Below are positions 1 through 9,474 of a DNA stretch of 64,000 nucleotides, piece by piece. A program made the translations under genes and the position numbers. Under the pieces are notes generated by a model that had not been told where the DNA came from, did no database searches, and saw nothing but the letters and a program-made list of their open reading frames with translations. The DNA lies in contig SVFN01000004.1 of the NCBI GenBank assembly GCA_015056815.1, positions 102,915 to 166,914 on the forward strand, written 5' to 3'. The first letter of the stretch is position 1, and each line of letters starts with the position of its first letter. Origin of the DNA: Lachnospiraceae bacterium. Its GTDB lineage: Bacteria; Bacillota; Clostridia; Lachnospirales; Lachnospiraceae.

Positions 1-1
1 G

Positions 2-607
2 GATCATCTGGTATTAAGCATGGCGGATATGGTCGAAAACCGTGATACAAATACAGGAGGTCATATCAAGCGTACCAGTGATGTGATCCGGATTCTGGCG
101 GATGAGATCCGCAAGGATAATAAGCTGGGGCTATCCAATACCTTTTTGAAAAACCTGATCAAAGCCGCCCCTATGCATGATCTGGGGAAGGTGGCCGTGG
201 ATGATGCGATCCTCAGGAAGCCGGGCAGATTTACGGATGAAGAATATGAGATCATGAAAAGCCATGCGGAAAAGGGAGCCGAGATCGTAGAAAAAATCTT
301 AAAAGATATCAATGATCCGGACTTATGTAAACTGGCAGTTAATGTGGCACATTATCATCACGAGCGCTTTGACGGATCCGGTTATCCAACGGGAATCTCC
401 GGCGAACAGATTCCAATCGAGGCAAGGATCATGGCGATCGCGGATGTGTATGATGCACTTGTGAGCAAGCGCTGCTATAAAGAGGCTTTTTCGTTTGAAA
501 AAGCATATGAGATCATTGAGGAGGGTATGGGAACACAGTTTGATGAACGACTGAATCCTTATTTTATGCGGTGCAGACGGAAACTGGAGGAATATTACAG
601 AGGTTAA
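2..607 (+). CDS. HD-GYP domain phosphodiesterase-like protein, 5' truncated by window start
   Basis: Frame is open upstream to base 2 (DHLVLSMADMVENRDTNTGGH). HD motif HDLGK and HHERFDGSGYP motif present. Confidence 0.85.
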   Translation, partial: DHLVLSMADMVENRDTNTGGHIKRTSDVIRILADEIRKDNKLGLSNTFLKNLIKAAPMHDLGKVAVDDAILRKPGRFTDEEYEIMKSHAEKGAEIVEKILKDINDPDLCKLAVNVAHYHHERFDGSGYPTGISGEQIPIEARIMAIADVYDALVSKRCYKEAFSFEKAYEIIEEGMGTQFDERLNPYFMRCRRKLEEYYRG

Positions 608-737
608 GACCTGGCTTTCGTACGGGTAACGGCCGTCCGGGATGCAGCATATTTCTGGAACAGACACGGACTTATGATGAGCAGATATTTGTTTTGGGAT
701 TTGTCAAGGAAAATGTTTCGTGCTAGAATAGAATCAT

Positions 738-766
738 ATGATATCGGGTTTTGATCGCGATATCAT
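738..766. repeat. Inverted repeat/hairpin upstream of the DUF6273-like gene
   Basis: Perfect 9 bp arms ATGATATCG / CGATATCAT around an 11 nt loop. Confidence 0.6.
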
Positions 767-819
767 TATACATGATGAAAATAAGTCGCCATATTGACCT
801 TGGGGAAGGGGGGAGTGCG

Positions 820-1758
820 ATGAAGTCCGGAAAAGAAAAGCGTAAGAAGAGGAAGATACGTGCGAGAGGGTTATCGAATCCGGTACATCATTGCGATGAT
901 GAGCATGAGTGTTCGGCAGATTATTCTGATTACAGTATACTTACATTTGGTTCCTATCCCCAGTCGGAAATAACGGATGCAAAACTGATCCGCAGGATCG
1001 AACAGGCTTTTGAACAGACGGGAGCGATCAAAGGGGATGTATCGGTGGATGGTGAACGGTATCGCAAAGTGGATAAGACAGATGCCTGTCAGGATGAGTT
1101 TTTTCATGAAAGCGGGAAAGAGTATTACCGGTATTTCAGATGGGAGCCTGTCAAATGGAAGGTTCTTCACAAAAATGAGCGCAAGGCGTTTATAGTGTCT
1201 TTAAAGGCGCTGGATTGTGTCGAGTATCATGACCATAATGAGTTTGTAACATGGAAAAACTGTACGCTTCGCAAGTGGCTCAATGGCTATGAGGGTTACA
1301 GAAGCAGTCGCAGAGAGAAAAGTGTTGTTTCGGCACCGTTCTATGAAATGGCTTTTAGTGAAGAGGAAAAAAAAGCGATCCTTTCTTCAACACAGATGAC
1401 CGGGAATCCGCTGCATATCACGCGGGATAAGATTTTTTTGCTATCCAGAGAGGAAGCGGTCAATCCGAAATATGGTTTTTGCGCAAATTACAGTTGCTAT
1501 TCATCGACCAGATGGGTGCAGCCGACAGAATACAGTCATGCGATGGGCACCAGAGTTTATTCGGATGTGCAGTGGGCCGGGGGCAATTTTAACAGCTGGG
1601 TATGGCTTCGGGCTTTTGGAGTGTCGACTTATGCGGTGACTTATATCGATTACAGCGGTTATGTATTTCCCTTTGGCAGGTTTATAGATGACAGGCGCAA
1701 CGGTGTCATGCCGGCGCTGTATTTGGATCTGTCTTCCGAGGCGTGGGGGATGGTTTAG
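820..1758 (+). CDS. DUF6273-like domain protein
   Basis: Motifs FGSYPQSEITD, YFRWEPVKWKVL, WLRAFG, MPALYLDL. ATG at 820 follows GGGGAAGGGGGG. The computed ORF start at 751 lies inside a hairpin. Confidence 0.7.
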   Translation: MKSGKEKRKKRKIRARGLSNPVHHCDDEHECSADYSDYSILTFGSYPQSEITDAKLIRRIEQAFEQTGAIKGDVSVDGERYRKVDKTDACQDEFFHESGKEYYRYFRWEPVKWKVLHKNERKAFIVSLKALDCVEYHDHNEFVTWKNCTLRKWLNGYEGYRSSRREKSVVSAPFYEMAFSEEEKKAILSSTQMTGNPLHITRDKIFLLSREEAVNPKYGFCANYSCYSSTRWVQPTEYSHAMGTRVYSDVQWAGGNFNSWVWLRAFGVSTYAVTYIDYSGYVFPFGRFIDDRRNGVMPALYLDLSSEAWGMV

Positions 1759-1832
1759 ATGGATGACAGGACGGTTGACAAACCGCACAAATGGCAGAAA
1801 CACGCACTGCCGGATAGAATCATAAGGAAGCG

Positions 1833-1885
1833 AAACAAAAGCCATGCGCAGGACAGCAGATGCTATCGGCGCATGGCTTTTGTTT
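1833..1885. terminator. Bidirectional intrinsic terminator between convergent genes
   Basis: AAACAAAAGCCATGCGC ... GCGCATGGCTTTTGTTT long perfect stem with flanking A and T tracts. Confidence 0.85.
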
Positions 1886-2675
1886 AACTGTTTTCGTTTT
1901 CTTCTCCGGCGATCACTTTGGGGATTCCATGCATGTCAGCTGCAATATCCGTAAAGGAGCTAAAGTAGCTTCCGATGATCTTCTTGGTGGAAGCAAGCGC
2001 ATAGAGATCGATCATGGCATCCCGGATACCTGCAGTACTGTTCCTTGACAGATCGCGGTCTTTATTGGAAAGGATCAGATCTCCAAAAGCATCCCGCAGT
2101 CTGGATTCTTCTGTTCTGTCATCGGTAGCGAGATAAAAGATCGTATCGGGATGTTCTTTTAATTCCTTGTCCATGGAATCGATAAAGGCTTCGGTAGAGC
2201 TTTTCCCGATGGACGGAAGATTGTCGGTACGCCTGATATGGACCCCCACAGGATGGGAAGAGTAATCCCTTGTCATCTGCCGGATCTTTTGCTGGATCGA
2301 AGGGACCGGCGTAAACAGTTCATAGCTGTGGCAGGGATAAAAATGTTCTTCTGTGGAAATATATACTCTGGAAGGCAGTGAGACACGGAAGGCTTCATCT
2401 AAAAGTCCGTCTCCCTTGTGTGCCTTAATCTCTTCATTGTTGACAAAACGGGAAGTCGTTTGCAAAAAGAGTTTTTTCGGATTCCATTTGGAATGGATGT
2501 TTATGACATGAAACTTCGGAGAGGGCTCAAATAATGCCTCAAAGGGAGCACCCAGCTCCTGATTGATATTCCAGATGACGGTGAGACTGTCACCGCGGTC
2601 TTTGGCTAACATCCAGGCAGAATTAATCGCCCGCATTCTATTGCATAAACCACCGATAGGTTGTATTATTAACAT
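1884..2675 (-). CDS. Fucosyltransferase-like (GT11/GT23-type) glycosyltransferase
   Basis: N-terminal IIQPIGGLCNRMRAINSAW and GVHIRRTDN motif typical of alpha-1,2/1,6-fucosyltransferase-like folds. Confidence 0.55.
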   Translation of the reverse strand: MLIIQPIGGLCNRMRAINSAWMLAKDRGDSLTVIWNINQELGAPFEALFEPSPKFHVINIHSKWNPKKLFLQTTSRFVNNEEIKAHKGDGLLDEAFRVSLPSRVYISTEEHFYPCHSYELFTPVPSIQQKIRQMTRDYSSHPVGVHIRRTDNLPSIGKSSTEAFIDSMDKELKEHPDTIFYLATDDRTEESRLRDAFGDLILSNKDRDLSRNSTAGIRDAMIDLYALASTKKIIGSYFSSFTDIAADMHGIPKVIAGEENENS

Positions 2676-2769
2676 AAGTGTGCCCTGCTTTCTTTAGATA
2701 TAAGCACAGTATAACAAAAAAAAAGAATGGTGTCAGCAAGATTTTGAAGATATTGGATTGGTTTGAAAT

Positions 2770-4008
2770 ATGAAGATCATTCAGGTAAATACGGTCTGCG
2801 GACGCGGAAGCGTTGGAAGGATCGTCGTTGATTTATATAAAACGATACAAAAGGCCGGAGATATTCCGGTTGCCGCTTACGGAAGAGGCGATGCGCCGGC
2901 AGACGTGAACGGCTTTTTGATTGGAAACAAAGCAGATTTTTATATGCATGTGCTCCGGAATTTTTTTCTGGGGGAGAGCGGGTTTGGTTCAAAGGGGGTA
3001 ACGGACCGGTTCGTTGCCTGGCTGAAAGAACAGAAGCCGGATGTGATCCATCTGCATAATATCCATGGCTTTTATCTGCAGACCGAGAGATTGTTTGCTT
3101 ATCTGAAAGAGGCACATATCCCTGTAGTCTGGACGTTTCACGACTGCTGGCCGTTTACCGGGCATTGTGCTTATTTTGACCATGTCTCCTGCGATAAATG
3201 GAAAACGGGATGTCATGACTGCATACAGCATGCGAGGGCATATCCTTATGCATTGTTTTGCGACAATTCAAAACAGTCATTTCTGAGAAAAAAAGAGGCG
3301 TTTTGTGGTGTGGAGGATCTGAGGATCGTAACACCCAGCAGATGGCTTGCGGGTCTTGTGCGACAGTCCTTTTTGCAGGAATATCCGGTTCAGGTGATCC
3401 CAAACGGAATCGATCTGGATCAGTTTCGTCCGACGGAGTTTGCGAAGGAGAGGGGACTGCCCGGTCAGACTGATATCGATCAGGCCGCAAAACTGTTATT
3501 GGGAGTGGCAAATGTCTGGGAGCAGCGGAAAGGTCTTTCTTGCTTTAAAGAACTGGCAAAACGTCTGCCGGACGGATGGCGGATCCTGCTGGTGGGTGTG
3601 AATGAAAAACAGCAAAGGGAGCTTAAAAAGGAGTTTCCTTCCAGAAGCATTATCGGGATCGGAAGGACCGAAAATGTTAAGGAGCTTGCCGCTCTTTATA
3701 CCAGAGCCGACGTGTATGTGAATCTTACCCTGGAGGATAATTTCCCGACGACAAATCTGGAAGCGCTTGCCTGTGGCACCCCGGTCATAACCTTTGATAC
3801 GGGCGGCAGCAGAGAGTCGCTGAATGATGCGTGCGGCTATGTAGTGCCCAAAGGGGATCTGGATGCGGTGCTTGAGGCACTTGAAAGCAGTCTGCAAAAA
3901 CCGAAGCCGGTGCAGGCATGTTTAAAAAGAGCAGAGGATTTTGATAAGAAAAAATGCTTTAAGGCTTATCTTACTCTTTATCGTCATCTGACTGATAATT
4001 ATGTATGA
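2770..4008 (+). CDS. GT4-family glycosyltransferase
   Basis: Start VNTVCGRGSVGRIVVDLY; DVYVNLTLEDNFPTTNLEALACGTPVITFDTGG GT4 donor-binding motif. Confidence 0.9.
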   Translation: MKIIQVNTVCGRGSVGRIVVDLYKTIQKAGDIPVAAYGRGDAPADVNGFLIGNKADFYMHVLRNFFLGESGFGSKGVTDRFVAWLKEQKPDVIHLHNIHGFYLQTERLFAYLKEAHIPVVWTFHDCWPFTGHCAYFDHVSCDKWKTGCHDCIQHARAYPYALFCDNSKQSFLRKKEAFCGVEDLRIVTPSRWLAGLVRQSFLQEYPVQVIPNGIDLDQFRPTEFAKERGLPGQTDIDQAAKLLLGVANVWEQRKGLSCFKELAKRLPDGWRILLVGVNEKQQRELKKEFPSRSIIGIGRTENVKELAALYTRADVYVNLTLEDNFPTTNLEALACGTPVITFDTGGSRESLNDACGYVVPKGDLDAVLEALESSLQKPKPVQACLKRAEDFDKKKCFKAYLTLYRHLTDNYV

Positions 4009-4084
4009 GACGATCGGCTCCGCAGGTATGATCGGAATCATGGATGGATAGATTTATTTTGTCCGAAAGAAGGAAAGGAAAAGA

Positions 4085-6436
4085 ATGCAGGGAGAATGTG
4101 GAATGGATCACCGGTGGTATGACCGTGGACTGGAAAAAATCGTATATATGTGCAGGATCTTTCTGCTTTTGTTTTTGGGGATCGTGTCTATTCAGGCATT
4201 TACGGCATATCCGGACGCGGAATTTCTGCAGGCATCACAGCCGAAATGGGTGCTGGCAGTTCTGCCCGTGATAATGGCTTATGGACTATTTCGGATCTTC
4301 CGGATCCTCCGTCTTCTCCTGCAGAGGGCGAAAAGAACCGTTTTGCAGATTATTTGTATACTGGCGCCCTGCATTTTACTGGCGGGACAGCTTTTGTTCC
4401 TGCTTTATTACCGCAGTCTGTATATGTGGGATACTGCCTACGTGGTGGGAGGAGCTACAGGACTTGCTGAAAACGGCAGGGTGGCAGAGCAAGCCCGGTA
4501 CTATTATTCGATCTATCCCAATCAGAATGCATTTGCAGTGTTGACACAGCAGCTGTTAAAAGTGGCAAGGCATTTGGCACTTGACGGCGGACAGACCCAG
4601 CTTTTGCTGAATGTGTTCAATATGGTCTCACTGGATCTTGCGATCTGGCTGGGGATCCTTGTCTGGAAAAGATTGAGACAGGGATATACAAAAGCGGATC
4701 TGGCTTTTGTGTGGGTTGTGATACTGACACAGCCGTTTTTCTATATGGGGGTTTCCTATTATTATACGATCACATTGTCATTGCCATGGTTTATGGGTGC
4801 TGTGCTTCTGATCGTTTCTCTCTTTCAGGTAAAGCAGAACGATGCGGGAGTGGCGACGGAGTACGGAGAAAGAAGCGGACCGCAAAAAGGGATCCTGCGG
4901 TCGATCGTACTGTCTGTGCTGACCGGCATCGTGCTTGCGATCGGTGTTCTTTTGAGGGCAACCACCGGAATCGTTCTGATCGCAGCTGTTCTTTGCAGCA
5001 TACTTCCTTTGCAGAGAAGGGAAAATGGAGCAACGCAGTCAGAAAGAGATCGCAGATATAAGTGCGGAAGCATTCTGGTGATCCTTCTGACCATGTTTCT
5101 TGCGGTTGTGCTCATAAAGCCGTTTTTGGCAGAAAAGATCGGGATCGACACAACGGACACGGCATTTCCGGCAACGCACTGGGTGATGATGAGCCTGACA
5201 TCGCCGGGATGCCATAATGCGGAGGATGAAGCATACACGGCTTCCTTCAAGACAGCGCAGGAAAAAAAGACTGCTGTCAGACAGCGTATGCAAAAAAAGC
5301 TGACAGAGCTTGGGGGAAAAGGATTGCTCCGGCTGGTTTGGGACAAGCTGAAAAACACCTGGGCAAATGGTGCAAACAGCTATGTGCTGTTTATGGAAAA
5401 CTGCCTGAGAATGGATGGGATTTATCCGTATTTGTTTGGAAATCATAAGGACTTTGCGATACTATACCATCAGGGAATACATTTGCTGACGCTGACCGGT
5501 ATTTTTCTGTCAGTCCTGCTCAGACTTGGAGGAAAACGGGAAAAAGACAGACTTCTGTTTTTTTTACAGCTCATCTTACTGGGGGGCTTTGTGTTTTATG
5601 TGTTATGGGAGACCAGCGGACAGTACAGCCTGCCGTTTTTTCTCCTGATGCTTTTTCTGGCGCTGGACGGATATAGAATGGCGGTCGAAGGCAGAGAGCG
5701 GATAAATGGTTTCGTATTTCCACAAAAGATCCGGAACAGATGGAACGGAATGCAAAAGAAAAGTGTGTTGGAATGGATGCCGGCTGTGCCCGGTCTGCTT
5801 TGTATGATATTTGTAGCAGGCTTTTTTGAGAAAAATGCAGATCTGTTCACTGCACAGAATGATCTCTATAAGGCGCCGGTGGTAAATCAGCTGATCGCTG
5901 ATAAAGAGCTGGAATACAGAGGAGAAGAACCAATCACACAATCCTTCCGGACAGGGGATAGTTTTGACGAGCTGATCTTTCAGTGGCGCAACCCGGTGGG
6001 AGCGCAGAATCACTGTGTTTACCGGGTAGTGCTTGCCGATGAACGGGGACAAAAGATCTGGGAACAGAAGATCGAAGCCGCCGGACAAGGGTATGCGGGA
6101 GTGTTTCAATATGAGTTTGATCCGGTAACGCCGGCAGGAGAAGAAGACTACCTGCTGACGATCCAAAAGACCGAAGGAAACGAAGACGAATATCTTCAGT
6201 TTGTCAGCTATGAATGCGGCAGTTATGATGCGTATCCATTCGGAAAGTGTACTGTTGCGGGAGAGAACAGGAACGAAGATCTGATGTTTCAGGTGGCGAG
6301 AGTCGGGCAGAAAACCTATACTTCCGCGAAGCGCTATCGGGCGGCAAAACTGGTGATCATGCTTGTATTTTTGGGCCTGGCATTGCCTGAAAGAGTGTTT
6401 TTGCAAAAAAAGAAAAGGGAGAAGAAGTTTAAATGA
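4085..6436 (+). CDS. Large polytopic membrane protein, GT-C (GT39-like) type
   Basis: 783 aa, many hydrophobic segments followed by a soluble C-terminal domain. Stop overlaps the next start. Confidence 0.6.
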   Translation: MQGECGMDHRWYDRGLEKIVYMCRIFLLLFLGIVSIQAFTAYPDAEFLQASQPKWVLAVLPVIMAYGLFRIFRILRLLLQRAKRTVLQIICILAPCILLAGQLLFLLYYRSLYMWDTAYVVGGATGLAENGRVAEQARYYYSIYPNQNAFAVLTQQLLKVARHLALDGGQTQLLLNVFNMVSLDLAIWLGILVWKRLRQGYTKADLAFVWVVILTQPFFYMGVSYYYTITLSLPWFMGAVLLIVSLFQVKQNDAGVATEYGERSGPQKGILRSIVLSVLTGIVLAIGVLLRATTGIVLIAAVLCSILPLQRRENGATQSERDRRYKCGSILVILLTMFLAVVLIKPFLAEKIGIDTTDTAFPATHWVMMSLTSPGCHNAEDEAYTASFKTAQEKKTAVRQRMQKKLTELGGKGLLRLVWDKLKNTWANGANSYVLFMENCLRMDGIYPYLFGNHKDFAILYHQGIHLLTLTGIFLSVLLRLGGKREKDRLLFFLQLILLGGFVFYVLWETSGQYSLPFFLLMLFLALDGYRMAVEGRERINGFVFPQKIRNRWNGMQKKSVLEWMPAVPGLLCMIFVAGFFEKNADLFTAQNDLYKAPVVNQLIADKELEYRGEEPITQSFRTGDSFDELIFQWRNPVGAQNHCVYRVVLADERGQKIWEQKIEAAGQGYAGVFQYEFDPVTPAGEEDYLLTIQKTEGNEDEYLQFVSYECGSYDAYPFGKCTVAGENRNEDLMFQVARVGQKTYTSAKRYRAAKLVIMLVFLGLALPERVFLQKKKREKKFK

Positions 6437-7173
6437 CGCCAAAGGTTTCCATTATCACAACAACGTATAATGATGCCGATCATCTTGAGAAGGTCGTGCG
6501 AAGGGTATATGAACAGGATTATCCTGTAATTGAATATATTATTGTGGACGGAGGTTCCACGGACCGGACACCGGAAGTGATCCGGCAGGCGGAGGAACTT
6601 TTTGGAGAGCGGCTTGTCTGGATCTCGGAGAAGGACAATGGAATCTATGACGCCATTAACAAAGGGCTGAAACTGGCGAGCGGAGAGATCATTGGTCTGA
6701 TGTTTGACAATTTTGCTACGGAGCATGTTGTGTCAGAGATGGTGGAGATCATGCAGAAAGAGGGAACAGATGGCGTTCACGGTGATCTTGATTATGTGGA
6801 TGGTGAGCGGATCGTTCGTAAATGGCGCATGGGAGAAGGAACGATCAGACAGGGCTGGATGCCGGGGCATCCCACGCTGTATCTGAAGCGGCAGGTATAT
6901 GAGAAATACGGAAACTATAAGACGGATTACCGTATCGCGGCAGACTACGAATTTATTGTACGTATCCTGAAGGATGAGGAAGTGAAGCTTTCCTATCTGC
7001 CCAGGGTCCTGGTCAAGATGTTTTACGGCGGAACCAGTACCGGTTCACTTTCCAGCTATGTGGATTCTTTTCTGGAAAGCCTGCGGGCCTTAAAGGAAAA
7101 CAGGGTGAAACACCCGCTCTGGATCAATCTGAGAAGAACCGTAAGGGTGCTTACGCAGTTTCACTCCGGATAG
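6433..7173 (+). CDS. GT2-family glycosyltransferase
   Basis: VSIITTTYNDADHLEKVVRRVYEQDYPVIEYIIVDGGSTD GT-A motif. Confidence 0.9.
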   Translation: MTPKVSIITTTYNDADHLEKVVRRVYEQDYPVIEYIIVDGGSTDRTPEVIRQAEELFGERLVWISEKDNGIYDAINKGLKLASGEIIGLMFDNFATEHVVSEMVEIMQKEGTDGVHGDLDYVDGERIVRKWRMGEGTIRQGWMPGHPTLYLKRQVYEKYGNYKTDYRIAADYEFIVRILKDEEVKLSYLPRVLVKMFYGGTSTGSLSSYVDSFLESLRALKENRVKHPLWINLRRTVRVLTQFHSG

Positions 7174-7293
7174 CAGGAAAGAATAAGCAGACGGAAATAA
7201 AATCTACTCTACTCGATTGAAACAAAGTATGCTATACTGTTTGCGGATTGAAAAAAGAGATTATGAGTAAAGGATACAACGTGGGAGGCGGCT

Positions 7294-7980
7294 ATGAAAA
7301 GTCTGGTCATTATACCGGCTTATAACGAAGAAAAGAGTATAGAGAAAACCGTACAGGATATTACCGAGCACGCACCGGAGTTTGATTATGTTATTGTCAA
7401 TGACTGCTCCAGAGACGCAACGCTGGAGGTGTGTCGCGAAAAGGGCATGCATGTGCTGAATCTTCCGGTGAACCTGGGGATTGGCGGCGCGGTACAGACC
7501 GGTTATGTATATGCCGAAAAGAATCATTATGATTTCGCGATCCAGTTTGACGGTGACGGGCAGCATGACGCCAGATACCTTCATGAAATGCGGGATTATA
7601 TGACAGAGCATGGAGTGAATATGCTCATCGGCTCCCGTTTTATCACGAAAGAGGGGTTTCAGTCCAGCGGACTGCGGCGGTTTGGCATTCGTTATTTTTC
7701 TGTACTGATCCGGCTGCTGACGGGAAAAAAGGTCACGGATCCCACATCCGGCATGCGTATGGTGGACAAGGAGATCATTCGGATCTATGCGGACTGCTAT
7801 CCGAAAGATTATCCGGAGCCCGAGAGCGTGGTTGCCGTGATCCGGCAGAAGAAAAAAGTAGAAGAATATCCGGTGGTGATGAGGGAGAGAGAGGAAGGCA
7901 GATCGTCCATCTCGCCATTAAAATCGGTTTATTATATGGTAAAGGTAACACTGGCAATTCTGGTAGAGGCACTTCGCTAA
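7294..7980 (+). CDS. GT2-family polyprenyl-phosphate sugar transferase (DPM1/GacI-like)
   Basis: VIIPAYNEEKSIEKTVQDI, VIVNDCSRDATLEV, QFDGDGQHDARYL, DPTSGMRM. Followed by a DUF2304-like gene. Confidence 0.85.
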   Translation: MKSLVIIPAYNEEKSIEKTVQDITEHAPEFDYVIVNDCSRDATLEVCREKGMHVLNLPVNLGIGGAVQTGYVYAEKNHYDFAIQFDGDGQHDARYLHEMRDYMTEHGVNMLIGSRFITKEGFQSSGLRRFGIRYFSVLIRLLTGKKVTDPTSGMRMVDKEIIRIYADCYPKDYPEPESVVAVIRQKKKVEEYPVVMREREEGRSSISPLKSVYYMVKVTLAILVEALR

Positions 7981-7994
7981 GGGGGTGAAGAAGT

Positions 7995-8396
7995 ATGATG
8001 ACGACCAAAATACAGCTGATCATCGGATTCTTTCTGATGGTGGCATTTCTGAGCATTGTACAGATGATCAAAAAAAGAAAACTGGAATTAAAATATGCCC
8101 TGTCATGGCTGGGGGCAATCCTGTTTGTCTTTCTGTTTGACTGTTTCCCGATCCTTTTAAATAAGCTGTCAAGTTTCCTGGGAATCTGGGCACCGGTCAA
8201 TATGATCTTTTTTCTGGGATTTTGTTTTGCACTCCTGATTATTTTTATCCTGACGGTTACACTTTCCAGAATGTCCGAGAGGGTACGTAAGCTGTCCCAG
8301 GCGATCGCACTGAATGAAGAGAAGATCGATGTGCTGATCAAGGAGCAGGAATGCTTACGAAACAAGCTGCAGGAAGACGAAAGACAGTACATGTGA
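7995..8396 (+). CDS. DUF2304-family small membrane protein (GacJ-like partner)
   Basis: 133 aa, three hydrophobic helices, motif LKYALSWLG, adjacent to a GacI-like GT2. Confidence 0.75.
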   Translation: MMTTKIQLIIGFFLMVAFLSIVQMIKKRKLELKYALSWLGAILFVFLFDCFPILLNKLSSFLGIWAPVNMIFFLGFCFALLIIFILTVTLSRMSERVRKLSQAIALNEEKIDVLIKEQECLRNKLQEDERQYM

Positions 8397-8433
8397 TAAA
8401 AGGAAAATACAATGTGGAAGGAATAGAAAGATA

Positions 8434-9474
8434 ATGAAATTTTTAATGATAGGTCTCGGCAGCATCGGCCAGAGACATCTAAGAAACATCCGGCGTATTT
8501 ACGGAGAAGATGCACAGATCATTGCCTATCGTGTGAGAGGACTGCAAAGGACATTTTCCGACACCATGCAGATCAGGAAGAATGTTTCCCTGGAGGAAGA
8601 ATTCCGGATACGATCGTTTGGTGACTTACAGGAGGCTCTTTTGGAGAAGCCGGATATTGCATTTATCACCAATCCCACCAATATGCACATTCCCTGTGCG
8701 ATCCAATGTGCGAAGGCAGGCTGTCATCTGTTTTTGGAAAAGCCGGTGTCTGATTCTGAGGAGGGACTAAAAGAGCTTCAAACGATCGCAAAAGAAGAGG
8801 GGATCAAAATCTTTGTGGGCTATCAGAACCGTTTGAACCCTGCGATCGCCCGACTGAAAGCACTTCTTGAGAACAAGCAGCTGGGCGTGATCCTGAATGT
8901 TCGTTCTGTTGTGGGCGAACGACTGGTCACCATGCATACTTATGAGGATTATAAAGAGACTTATATGGCCAGAAAGGACATGGGCGGCGGAGTTGTGACC
9001 AATCAGATGGTACATGAAATGGATTACCTGCGCTATCTTCTGGGAAATCCGAAGGATGTCTATGCGGTCGGAGGAACACTTGGCAATCTGGGTATTGATG
9101 TAGAAGATAACTGCGAGGCAATCTTTACATGGGCGGATGGAGAGAGAACATTTCCTGTTTCCGTACATGCGGATTTTTATCAGAGCCCGCCGGAGAGATA
9201 TGTACAGGTGGTCGGCACGAAGGGCAAAGCAAAGGCAGATATCATCCATAATGAGATCGAATGGACGGTTGGGGATGAGACTTTCCTGGAGAAATATGAA
9301 GAGTTTGAGAGAAATGATATGTTTATAGAAGAACTAAAATTATTCATGGAGGCTGTAGAACAGTCTGTCAATCCCGCCATCGGCTTTACGGACGGGATTC
9401 TGGGCGTTAAGATGCTCTTGGCCGTAAAGGAATCCATGAAGATGGGAGGTAAGAAAATTGAGTTCGATTTTTGA
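8434..9474 (+). CDS. Gfo/Idh/MocA-family oxidoreductase
   Basis: MKFLMIGLGSIGQRHLRN Rossmann start; FLEKPVSDSEEG EKP motif. Confidence 0.9.
   Translation: MKFLMIGLGSIGQRHLRNIRRIYGEDAQIIAYRVRGLQRTFSDTMQIRKNVSLEEEFRIRSFGDLQEALLEKPDIAFITNPTNMHIPCAIQCAKAGCHLFLEKPVSDSEEGLKELQTIAKEEGIKIFVGYQNRLNPAIARLKALLENKQLGVILNVRSVVGERLVTMHTYEDYKETYMARKDMGGGVVTNQMVHEMDYLRYLLGNPKDVYAVGGTLGNLGIDVEDNCEAIFTWADGERTFPVSVHADFYQSPPERYVQVVGTKGKAKADIIHNEIEWTVGDETFLEKYEEFERNDMFIEELKLFMEAVEQSVNPAIGFTDGILGVKMLLAVKESMKMGGKKIEFDF

Noticed and set aside
5603-6442. 279 aa antisense ORF opposite the GT-C-like gene
   Set aside because: No recognisable family features and fully overlaps a better-supported plus-strand gene.
7208-7245. 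Possible promoter TTGAAA...TATACT upstream of the 7294 gene
   Set aside because: The spacing between the hexamers is only 10 nt, too short for a standard sigma-70 promoter.
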